Source: JADFOB01 sp964651325 (GTDB lineage Bacteria; Planctomycetota; Phycisphaerae; UBA1845). Taken from it: a stretch of 33,652 bases of DNA. Shown piece after piece: positions 24,405 to 31,348 of the stretch. Position 1 is the stretch's first letter, and every line of letters begins with the position of its first letter. The notes under the pieces are model-generated. The model had not been told where the DNA came from and made no database searches. It was given only the letters and a program-made list of their open reading frames with translations. The stretch covers positions 1 through 33,652 of the forward strand of contig CAZYXP010000008.1 of assembly GCA_964651325.1 (NCBI GenBank), given 5' to 3'. A program made the position numbers and the translations under genes.

Positions 24405-25592
24405 TTAGGGCTTCGACATGAGGCGACCCAGGATTCCGCGCCGCGGGCCTTTTTCTTCCTCGCGCGTACTTTCAATGCCTGTGATGCGTGCGGCCACCTT
24501 GTGGATGGCAAGGCGAACCGGATTTCGCTTGTCGACCGCCGAAATCGGTTGGCCAAGGTCAATCGACTGAGCCACGTATTCGTAGTCGTTGGGGATGATG
24601 GCGAAGGGCGGCTTCTTGACCGCTTCTTCCACGTCAACCTTCGTGACCCGCCCACCCGAACTGTTGGCACGATTGACGACGACCTCGATTCGATCGGCGT
24701 CCACACCACCTCGAACCAACGCATCGAAGAACCGTTTCGCATTCTTAATGCTCGGCACCAGGAGTTGGCAGACAATGAGATTCGTACTTGCATGCGAGAA
24801 CGCGGCCATCGTCCGCTCGTCGATGATTCGGGGAATATCGACGACCACGTTCTCGTACGCGCCGGTCAGCGCGGCCAACATGGCGTGAACGTGGTCCGGT
24901 GATATGAACGCGTGCTGATTGATCTGCGCCGGCCTGGCGAGCAAGGCCACGCCATTGCCCAAATCCGCCAGCGAGTCGGTCAGCACGGTACGATCGATGT
25001 CTGATGTCGCGGAGGCGAGATCGTAAATCGTGTACTTGGGGATACAGTCGAAGCTTGATGCCAGATCGCCGAATTGAAAATCCATATCGACCAGCGCGCA
25101 CTCACCCCCGGCCAGGGAGGCGATCTCCAGAGCCAGATTGGCGGCCAGGGTCGTCGCGCCCGCGCCGCCGCTGGCTCCGGTGACACAAATGCATCGACTC
25201 GCCGTTGTCGCCAACGAACGCTTGCTGGCCACGCGGGCCACCGCCGCCGCCAGATCTTCGTGCATGATCGGTTCGCATACGAACTGGTCGCATCCGGCGC
25301 GCATGGGTGCCAGTATCGCTTCGGGATTCGTGTGGTGGCTGATTGCAATGAGCGCCAGATCTGGAAACCGAGTCGAGACGGATTCGATCACGTCCACAAT
25401 GGCCGGCGGGTCGGAATCCAAATGGAAGAAGACAAGATTGGCGTCTCCGCTTTGGAGCTTTCGGGCAAGCTCTTCCTCGTCGGATACCACCGCAATCAGT
25501 CGAACGAAATTGAGCGATCCAATTTGCGCCGCCAATTCTTCGCTGTGGTCCGTCTCACAATCGTAGAGACACACTCTGAGTAGATTGCTCAT
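24405..25592 (-). CDS. CpaE/TadZ-like protein, receiver-like and MinD-type domains
   Basis: The 395-residue protein has a receiver-like N-terminal domain (1-118) in which the usual phospho-acceptor region reads LVFFHLDSD, so phosphorylation is doubtful. It is followed by a MinD/ParA-type ATPase fold (132-370). The deviant Walker A is GASGGAGATT (139-148): both signature lysines of the KGGxGK pattern are missing, as in many TadZ/CpaE localisation proteins. CpaE/TadZ help place pilus (Tad) secretion machinery at the cell pole. No other tad genes are in the window, but type IV pilus-type ATPases lie 6-9 kb away. The start at 25592 (MSNLL) has GGAAG 7 bases upstream. The longer frame from 25622 lacks support. 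Confidence 0.8.
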   Translation of the reverse strand: MSNLLRVCLYDCETDHSEELAAQIGSLNFVRLIAVVSDEEELARKLQSGDANLVFFHLDSDPPAIVDVIESVSTRFPDLALIAISHHTNPEAILAPMRAGCDQFVCEPIMHEDLAAAVARVASKRSLATTASRCICVTGASGGAGATTLAANLALEIASLAGGECALVDMDFQFGDLASSFDCIPKYTIYDLASATSDIDRTVLTDSLADLGNGVALLARPAQINQHAFISPDHVHAMLAALTGAYENVVVDIPRIIDERTMAAFSHASTNLIVCQLLVPSIKNAKRFFDALVRGGVDADRIEVVVNRANSSGGRVTKVDVEEAVKKPPFAIIPNDYEYVAQSIDLGQPISAVDKRNPVRLAIHKVAARITGIESTREEEKGPRRGILGRLMSKP

Positions 25593-25751
25593 ATCTGGTC
25601 TTCCGATCAAAGCCCTGGGCAAGCAAAACCGTTCTTCCCCCTCTTCTATCGGACAAACGAGCGGCGAAGTTTCCGGGATGATATGCGTCGAAATCGAACG
25701 GGGCAGACGTTGCCTCGTGCTTGGAGATGGTCCGGTAACGCTGGGAGTCGG

Positions 25752-26417
25752 CTATGCTGGTTGAATGCGGCGCCGCTGTTTCCACGCTTCGAGCCGAGCG
25801 AGAATCAAGGCGGCTCGGCAGCGAACGGCGTCGAACGCACCGTCCGATAAATCCGTCGGATCAAACAGCGAGCGCACAAATCCGGCACCGACACAACCCG
25901 CGTCGAAGTAATCGAGGAAGTTGTCGGCGTCCACACCGGCGGTTGGAAAAAGCTTCAGGTGGGGCAAGGGCCCCCGAATCGCCCGCACAAAATCGACGCC
26001 GCCGAATGCGGCCGGGAAGAGCTTGACCAGATCGGCTCCAAGTTGGTGGGCGTGGTGCATCTCAGTCGCCGTTTGAGCGCCGGGGATCATCACGGCCCCC
26101 AAATCCGCGGCCACCCGGACCACCTCCGGATCGCAAATCGGCGAAACCAAGAATCGCGCCCCACTCCGGACCGCATCCTCGGCCATTTCCACAGACATGA
26201 CGGTCCCGGCGCCGACGACCAGATTGGATCGGCTCGCAAAATCGGAGATCAACTCCAGCGCCCCCGGTGTTGTCAGCGTGAATTCAACCAGCTCGAATCC
26301 ACCGTCCACGGCCGCCGACATCGCGTCCGCCGCTAATTGCTTGCTTTGTGCCCGGATGATCGCGCTGACCCGACGGTCTAAAATACAATCCAGCGTCTGC
26401 TGCCGTTCGGTGGGCAT
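25752..26417 (-). CDS. eda: 2-dehydro-3-deoxyphosphogluconate (KDPG) aldolase
   Basis: The 221-residue class I aldolase has the family catalytic residues: Glu45 (VEFTLTTPG) and Schiff-base Lys132 (GADLVKLFPA), with Arg22 at the substrate end. It cleaves KDPG to pyruvate and glyceraldehyde-3-phosphate in the Entner-Doudoroff pathway or in hexuronate catabolism. The phosphate-binding loop reads FPTAGVD where FPTGGI is usual. The start has GAGAGG 9 bases upstream. No edd or kdgK neighbour is present, so the exact substrate is open. KDPGal (DgoA-like) aldolases are close relatives. Confidence 0.9.
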   Translation of the reverse strand: MPTERQQTLDCILDRRVSAIIRAQSKQLAADAMSAAVDGGFELVEFTLTTPGALELISDFASRSNLVVGAGTVMSVEMAEDAVRSGARFLVSPICDPEVVRVAADLGAVMIPGAQTATEMHHAHQLGADLVKLFPAAFGGVDFVRAIRGPLPHLKLFPTAGVDADNFLDYFDAGCVGAGFVRSLFDPTDLSDGAFDAVRCRAALILARLEAWKQRRRIQPA

Positions 26418-26534
26418 ATGTCGAATCCTCTCTGGCTGCGGCTTCTATCCGGGACAACAAAGGGCTGCCGTCTGCTAGGCGTCGCGCGGCCATGAACTTT
26501 TCCCACGCCGATACCCTCGGCGTCGTGGCTGCAC

Positions 26535-26540
26535 TATAAT
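26535..26540 (+). promoter_or_regulatory. Possible -10 box for the LolA-like gene
   Basis: A perfect TATAAT lies 119 bases before the ATG at 26659. The -35 region (around 26512-26517) is poor. Confidence 0.3.
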
Positions 26541-26658
26541 AGCGTAAGAATTCTGATTGTCGCATGCGATACGAGCCCGCGCCCCAGGCGCGTCCCCGAG
26601 GAATTCGTCGCAGACAGTCAACCCGGCGAGGACGCACGCAAATGGAGCTTTACAGCAG

Positions 26659-27537
26659 ATGAACCGTTGCAAAAATCGACTGGCCATTCTAGCCGGCACC
26701 GTCGTGGCAGTGTGGGGCTGGCCTGGAAACGCGGTGTTGGGTCAAGCCAAGAACGTTCCCGTGCCGCCTTCGAAAACAGAAGAACAAGCCGCGGCCTCGG
26801 CGAAATCGCCCCTTTCCGAGGCGGATCGTGCCCGATACCAGGCCGCCAAGAAGGAACTGCTCGCAAGTTGGGCATCCGTGCGCTCGCTCACCCTTCACAT
26901 TGCGACCGAAGGAGAGTTCCAACGAGCGGATGTCCTCGAACGAACCGAAGGCGGGGGCACCTACGACTATCTCAGGAAAGACGGGGTCGCCTATGTGCGC
27001 GCCGAGCGCCGAACCCAGCCCGTCTCCATTCCGGGGCAAACGCACGTGCGTGGACCGTCAAACTGGGCCCTGATGATTTCAGACGGCACCTCGGTTTACA
27101 CGCACCAAAAACGCGGCTCCAAGGAGTCCGCCGTCAAGGATGCGATGGAGTTCAATCGACTTCCGCATATGGGTGCGGAAGAGTTTTTCACGGAACTCGA
27201 GACATTCGACATCTACAAACAGCTACCGGACGAGAAGCTCGGCAGCCATGACTGCTACGTGTTTAGAGCCCATCCGAAATCGGGCAACCCCGTTTTGACC
27301 TACCACATAGATAAGGGCGTCGGAGCCCTGCTCAAGTTCGACATTGATGACCAATTGAACCATCGTTTCAATACGCTGGCCGTGGAGCGAATGGAGCTCA
27401 ATCCGACCTTTCGCCCGAATCACTTTAAGTTCAAAAAGCCCGAAGGTGTGGATTTCACGGATCGTACCTCCAAGGGAAAACCGCCGGAGGCCAAGAAAGG
27501 TGACGCTACGCCGCCCACGCAGAGCAAACCTGGCTGA
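26659..27537 (+). CDS. Exported LolA-like fold protein
   Basis: The 292-residue protein has a signal peptide (about 1-28, ending VLGQA). Its mature part has the beta-strand pattern of LolA/LolB-like outer-membrane lipoprotein carriers: GTYDYLRKDG, a substrate loop, YKQLPDEKLGSHDCYVF, TYHIDKGVGALLKFDI, and a terminal LNPTFRPNHFKFKKPEGVDFTDRTS. LolA-type domains bind hydrophobic cargo in a half-barrel. A true LolA is smaller, so this is a relative, perhaps a lipid- or lipoprotein-binding periplasmic protein. The start at 26659 was chosen because it begins a signal peptide and has GGAG 11 bases upstream. It stands alone on the plus strand, divergent from eda. Confidence 0.7.
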   Translation: MNRCKNRLAILAGTVVAVWGWPGNAVLGQAKNVPVPPSKTEEQAAASAKSPLSEADRARYQAAKKELLASWASVRSLTLHIATEGEFQRADVLERTEGGGTYDYLRKDGVAYVRAERRTQPVSIPGQTHVRGPSNWALMISDGTSVYTHQKRGSKESAVKDAMEFNRLPHMGAEEFFTELETFDIYKQLPDEKLGSHDCYVFRAHPKSGNPVLTYHIDKGVGALLKFDIDDQLNHRFNTLAVERMELNPTFRPNHFKFKKPEGVDFTDRTSKGKPPEAKKGDATPPTQSKPG

Positions 27538-27570
27538 CGCTCCCTGCGGATTGAAACCCGCAGCTCAGGG
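27538..27570 (+). repeat. Degenerate copy of the palindromic repeat
   Basis: TGCGGATTGAAACCCGCAG retains the stem and GAA centre of the element, with several substitutions. It starts immediately after the LolA-like stop codon. Confidence 0.5.
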
Positions 27571-27726
27571 ATGATGTGCATTCGAGGGGCTTTCGGAGTC
27601 GCTACGCAATATACGCAATAAGTGACACTGCCCCAGTGCCGACTCGCTCGTAACGCAGCACAGGGCTTACACGTCGGCGAGCGGTCTGGACACGCAGCAA
27701 ACCCAACGCTTTAGCCGTGCGAGGCC

Positions 27727-27915
27727 TTACTCCTCGCGATCCGCCTCATCCGCGACGCGAGGCTCGTCCTTCGTCCGGCGCTGCTTACGCAGGGCGTCGC
27801 GCAGTGCGTACTCGATTTGCGCGTTGAGACTGCGCAGCTCATCCTTGGCCCAGCGGTTGAGCTGATCCATCAGTTCCGGCGGCAATCGCAAGAGGAACGA
27901 TTTGCGTGAAGCCAT
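27727..27915 (-). CDS. Arc-type ribbon-helix-helix DNA-binding protein
   Basis: This 62-residue protein has the Arc/MetJ pattern: a strand KSFLLRLP, helix A (PELMDQLNRWAKDEL) and helix B (SLNAQIEYALRDALRKQ). Such proteins bind DNA as dimers and often repress their own operon. The ATG at 27915 is preceded by GAGG. A longer frame from 28047 would translate the palindromic repeat and is rejected. It follows the SPFH gene by 148 bases on the same strand. Arc-type proteins next to SPFH proteins recur in other bacteria, so a functional pair is likely. No toxin is visible next to it. Confidence 0.75.
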   Translation of the reverse strand: MASRKSFLLRLPPELMDQLNRWAKDELRSLNAQIEYALRDALRKQRRTKDEPRVADEADREE

Positions 27916-27988
27916 CAAAGCCACCTCGGCTAACAGGATCGCCGCGCTATCGCGCGCTTTCCCAATGAACACATCGAGCCGCCGCCCC

Positions 27989-28019
27989 CCCCGAGCCGCG
28001 GGCTTCAGCCCGCGCGGCC
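27989..28019 (-). repeat. Palindromic REP-like repeat between SPFH and Arc genes
   Basis: The reverse-orientation copy (core CCGCGGGCTTCAGCCCGCG) separates the two genes of the pair. In the mRNA it would form a strong hairpin and could reduce transcription or stabilise the upstream message. Confidence 0.8.
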
Positions 28020-28063
28020 GTGAGGGTTGGGCCGACACCCGCGGCATTCAAGATGCAACCGCT

Positions 28064-28939
28064 CTAGTGGTACATCGTTCCCGTGTTGACCACCGGCTGA
28101 ACTTCCTGATGACCGCACAACACGACCAGCAAGTTGGTGATCATGCTGGCCTTGCGCTCTTCATCCAGGCCGATGTCATCGTTTCCGTCGAGCCGATGCA
28201 ATGCCATTTCAACCATCCCCACGGCGCCATCGACGATCCTGCTGCGGGCGGCCACAATCGCCTCGGCCTGTTGCCGCTGCAGCATGGCGCCCGCGATTTC
28301 CGGTGCGTAGGCTAGGTGGCTGATTCGTGCCTCTTCGATCAAGACGCCAGCTCGGCCAATACGCTCCTGGACCTCCTTCTTCAAGGTCTCGGACACCTCA
28401 TCGACGCTCCCCCGCAGCGACAGCGTATCCCCTTCAAACGTGTCATAAGGATACGCCATAGCCAAATGACGAAGCGCGGATTCGCTTTGCACCCGAACGA
28501 AATCCCGGAAGTCCTCGACGTCGAAGGTCGCCTGTGCGGTATCGGTCACCCGCCAGACCACCACTACGGCGATTTCGACCGGATTTCCCCGCAAATCGTT
28601 GACCTTGATCGTTTGGCCGTTGAGGTTGTGCGCGCGGAGCGAAACCTTTTTCTTGAGCAGCAAAGGATTCGCCCACCGAAACCCCGAGGTCTTCTCCGTA
28701 CCCACATACCTGCCGAACAACACCAGCACCGCCGCCATGTTCGGCTGCAGCGTGAAGAAACCGAACCACAAGAACACCCATGCAAGCGACACAAATCCGC
28801 CAGGGATACACCAGAGCGGCCCGGGAAGATGCCGCACGACCCATATCCAAAACATGGCCAAGCTCGCCAAGTATACCAGCAACGCGATCAAGACCGGCCA
28901 ACCGCCCAACGTCTTCCGATCGATTTCAATAGTCCTCAT
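28064..28939 (-). CDS. SPFH/band-7 domain membrane protein
   Basis: The 291-residue protein begins with two hydrophobic helices (about 13-35 and 44-63) followed by an SPFH/PHB domain (about 64-265). The domain shows FGRYVGTEKTSGFRW, NLNGQTIKVNDLRGNP, AVVVVWRVTD and a coiled AEAIVAARSRIVDGA stretch. SPFH proteins (stomatin, HflK/C relatives) oligomerise into membrane microdomains. This type is a slipin-like standalone form, with no NfeD-like partner in the window. AAGGAGA sits 7 bases before the ATG, and the promoter is unusually AT-rich for this genome. The Arc-type gene downstream probably regulates it. Confidence 0.85.
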   Translation of the reverse strand: MRTIEIDRKTLGGWPVLIALLVYLASLAMFWIWVVRHLPGPLWCIPGGFVSLAWVFLWFGFFTLQPNMAAVLVLFGRYVGTEKTSGFRWANPLLLKKKVSLRAHNLNGQTIKVNDLRGNPVEIAVVVVWRVTDTAQATFDVEDFRDFVRVQSESALRHLAMAYPYDTFEGDTLSLRGSVDEVSETLKKEVQERIGRAGVLIEEARISHLAYAPEIAGAMLQRQQAEAIVAARSRIVDGAVGMVEMALHRLDGNDDIGLDEERKASMITNLLVVLCGHQEVQPVVNTGTMYH

Positions 28940-28970
28940 CTCGAGTCTCCTTTATCTTTATGCTATATTT

Positions 28971-28998
28971 ACTATATCATAACAATATCATTTGTCAA
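28971..28998 (-). promoter_or_regulatory. AT-rich promoter of the SPFH gene
   Basis: On the minus strand TTGACA (28998-28993) and TATAGT (28976-28971) are 16 bases apart, and the start codon is 32 bases further down. The whole 28955-28999 stretch is far richer in A and T than its surroundings. Confidence 0.65.
28974..28991 (-). promoter_or_regulatory. Candidate Arc-type operator in the SPFH promoter
   Basis: ATGATAT occurs twice in the same orientation on the minus strand, at 28991-28985 and 28980-28974, that is 11 bases apart (about one helical turn). Both lie between the -35 and -10 boxes. Ribbon-helix-helix proteins often bind such tandem half-sites, and one is encoded in this operon. Confidence 0.4.
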
Positions 28999-29030
28999 GT
29001 ACAGACTTGTGTGGGTGTGGGGTTGAGGGG

Positions 29031-29060
29031 CTGTAAGCTCTCAGCCGTCAGCTATCAGCT
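29031..29060 (+). repeat. TCAGC-type short repeat, copy 2
   Basis: GCTGTAAGCTCTCAGC then CGTCAGCTATCAGC matches the family seen at 12025-12048. Confidence 0.5.
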
Positions 29061-29176
29061 AGAGGGCCACGACGGCTAAGCAATAGGCAAAGAAACCGCC
29101 ATAACGTCCTCCGTAGTAATTGGTTACATGAAACCCGATCGCATTCCGCCAGACGTCTCTGCTTGCCGTCGAATCA

Positions 29177-29201
29177 GAGCCGCGGGCGTCAGCCCTCGGA
29201 C
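29177..29201 (-). repeat. Degenerate palindromic repeat copy
   Basis: GAGCCGCGGGCGTCAGCCC keeps the element's outline in reverse orientation, with changes in the loop and one arm. Confidence 0.4.
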
Positions 29202-29260
29202 CACGCCCTCGGCGATCGCGAATTCATCGCGGGCTACGCGTCCATGACGCGGGTCGGGTT

Positions 29261-29286
29261 GAGCCGCATGCTTTAGCTTGCGCGGC
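29261..29286 (+). repeat. GAGCcGCATGCTTTA repeat, copy 2
   Basis: It matches 10580-10605 at 24 of 26 positions. It is intergenic in both places. Confidence 0.55.
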
Positions 29287-29396
29287 ATCGCGGGTGTGTG
29301 TGTCATGCGAACTCGCTGCGCCCAACATGAAGCGAAACACATCGCAAGATGAACCGGGGCGCCGCACGAGGCCGGCGCCACTCGCGAACCCGGGGC

Positions 29397-29426
29397 GCCG
29401 CGCGGGCTGAAGCCCGCGGCTCGGGG
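29397..29426 (+). repeat. Palindromic REP-like repeat copy downstream of the CvpA gene
   Basis: This is a full copy with core CGCGGGCTGAAGCCCGCGG, 36 bases after the end of the minus-strand CvpA-like gene, where its hairpin could serve as a 3' end. Confidence 0.8.
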
Positions 29427-29461
29427 TAGTTGCGGACGCCCCTGGCTACTTGGGGCTCCAA

Positions 29462-31327
29462 CTACTTGGGAGCGACGAGGTTTTCGCTTTCCAGGTCTTC
29501 CTGGCGCGTGGAGGAGCCGCCTGTGCTGAATGAGACGATCTGCACGCCGGGGTCAACTAGAAACAGCAGGGAGAATTGATAGTCGCCGACTAAGTGGCGG
29601 GATTGAATCTTGTCGAATTTGCCCAATCCACCAATGGAACCGGACGGGTTGCTAAAATACTGGATTTCCCAGATGCGCCGGCCGTTCACGTCGGCCTCGG
29701 CATACTTGCCAACGACCTTGTAGCGATTGCCGGCTTCATCGGTTACGAAGTAGTTTTGAATCGTTTGCACCGTTTGGGAGATGATTTTCCCGATACCGCT
29801 GCGCGCTTGAAGTTGCTCTGTGTTCAAATGCAGGAGCCGCTTGTCGCTGGGCACCTCGAACTTGGCGATCTCGGGCTTGGATCCTCCGTCCTGCTGATCT
29901 ACGTACGCAACAAGGTGGCCATCGACCAAGCGATCGGCCGAAACGTCCGTGCCGGGGTGCCGTGTGTAGTCCGCAAGCGTAACCGGCATGGCCTCGCCAA
30001 AATGAGAACCTGCCGATCGAGCGGCCACGCCACGGACGTTGCCGCGGCGACGCCCGCGATGCCGCCTACCATTAGTAGACCGAGATGATCCTGATGACGC
30101 GGTTTGTGCAGACGCGCCGCCTCGACTTGAGCGCGTCGAGCGGGCATCGGCGGTCGTAGTTGGAGACGAGCTCGGGTCGGACTGATTAGTCGTTTCGACG
30201 GCCTCTTGGTCACTGTCGTCGTCGTTGCCGAAGGACACGCTCGCTCTTGCCGCTCGCTTGTATTCTATGTATTCGGGTCGAAACCCTTCGGGCAACTCGA
30301 AAACGACCTCCACTTCTCCTTTGTTGCTGGTGCGCGGCATGTAGGCCGACTCAGAAACCGGCCAATCGCCGTACCGGCCGACTTGCTGCATCTTGAAGTG
30401 CCGGTTGGGTGTCGTATCCTCATTCTGTTGGATGGCGATTGCGTGAAACTGCTCCCTATGGTCGGAACCGCGCGACATACCCACCAGACGGAATTGCCGC
30501 AGCGTAAAAATGTGCGATTTGGCGTCTAGCCTGGCCTCTCGTTTGAGTTTGATGCGAACCATCTGGAGTTCATATCCGTCCCTGGCGGGAAGCGGCTTAT
30601 ACTCGGCCGTTCCGTCTCTTCCGACGGGAGGCTGGTAGTGATAGACCAGACGAACGGGCTCAGTCTTCACGACTGAGATCGAATTCGGAGGTGCGTAGCG
30701 CGTGGCCGTGGCCGGGGCTGCATTGCTCCAACCAACCGCCTGAATCAAATCCGGGTTGTCGGCGAGGAAACTTCGGCCACTGCTAAACACGCCGTCTGAC
30801 AAGTAGCCGGCCAGGGAGACGGCAAACCGATCGGGCTTGAGCCAGAGTTCCGATTCTTCGGCGCCCACTTCCGGCGGCTTCGGGTCGGGCCCATCTTCGA
30901 GTTTGGCTCTTGAGTGGATGGGAACCCTGGCATACCCGAGGATCGAACCGTTGTGAAACGGGACCATTTGCAGGCTTGTCGCCAAGATTCCGGTCATGAC
31001 CATCGCGGTGATCAAACCGCAGGCGCCGCCGCCCAAACGGTCGAGCCAACTGGGCAGCAGCGGAGTGCGGGGCACAGCATTGTCGGCGGCGAGGCGCAAA
31101 ACGGCCAGGGGAATCGCGAAAATTCCGGCCAGGGCAATGGGCGAGGCGTATCCGGGTTTCCACATCGGCGCGATCCAGTTCACGGCCACCCATTCATAGG
31201 TACCCACGGCGGTCGCGGCGCAGCACATGGTCAACACCGCCATGATCAAGGCACTGAAGAACCCATGCGTCGATTGAAACAGCGCAATCGAAAGCAGCAG
31301 GACGAAAAGCAAGAGTGCCAGCAACAT
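29462..31327 (-). CDS. CvpA-type membrane protein with long C-terminal extension
   Basis: The first 125 residues have four hydrophobic segments (about 1-18, 24-44, 61-81 and 99-121) in the pattern of CvpA family proteins, with the conserved DRLGGGACGLITAMV stretch. Typical CvpA proteins are 160-250 residues, but this one has 621. The extension has a beta-rich part (about 180-370, strands such as LQMVRIKLKREARL), a disordered Ser/Arg/Gly-rich stretch (about 375-440, with GRRHRGRRRG) and a second folded part (about 465-600) that ends near the C-terminus. The role is unknown. CvpA proteins affect colicin V production and envelope stress tolerance in other bacteria. It is 21 bases downstream of the GspE-like gene and therefore probably in its operon. 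Confidence 0.7.
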   Translation of the reverse strand: MLLALLLFVLLLSIALFQSTHGFFSALIMAVLTMCCAATAVGTYEWVAVNWIAPMWKPGYASPIALAGIFAIPLAVLRLAADNAVPRTPLLPSWLDRLGGGACGLITAMVMTGILATSLQMVPFHNGSILGYARVPIHSRAKLEDGPDPKPPEVGAEESELWLKPDRFAVSLAGYLSDGVFSSGRSFLADNPDLIQAVGWSNAAPATATRYAPPNSISVVKTEPVRLVYHYQPPVGRDGTAEYKPLPARDGYELQMVRIKLKREARLDAKSHIFTLRQFRLVGMSRGSDHREQFHAIAIQQNEDTTPNRHFKMQQVGRYGDWPVSESAYMPRTSNKGEVEVVFELPEGFRPEYIEYKRAARASVSFGNDDDSDQEAVETTNQSDPSSSPTTTADARSTRSSRGGASAQTASSGSSRSTNGRRHRGRRRGNVRGVAARSAGSHFGEAMPVTLADYTRHPGTDVSADRLVDGHLVAYVDQQDGGSKPEIAKFEVPSDKRLLHLNTEQLQARSGIGKIISQTVQTIQNYFVTDEAGNRYKVVGKYAEADVNGRRIWEIQYFSNPSGSIGGLGKFDKIQSRHLVGDYQFSLLFLVDPGVQIVSFSTGGSSTRQEDLESENLVAPK

Positions 31328-31348
31328 AAAAGTCCGTCCCCCTACAGG

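Larger units (their letters stand above)
28999..29461. other. Gene-free stretch dense with short repeats
   Basis: I see no credible gene. It holds a TCAGC run (29031-29060), a degenerate and a full palindromic repeat (29177-29201, 29397-29426) and a GAGCCGCATGC repeat (29261-29286). It separates the divergently read SPFH promoter from the end of the CvpA-like gene. Confidence 0.5.

Noticed and set aside
27916..28047. N-terminal extension of the Arc-type protein
   Set aside because: It would translate the palindromic repeat. The internal ATG at 27915 has a good ribosome binding site and begins at the family N-terminus.
29124..29381. 85-codon minus-strand frame upstream of the SPFH region
   Set aside because: It runs through two repeat copies and has no recognisable motif.
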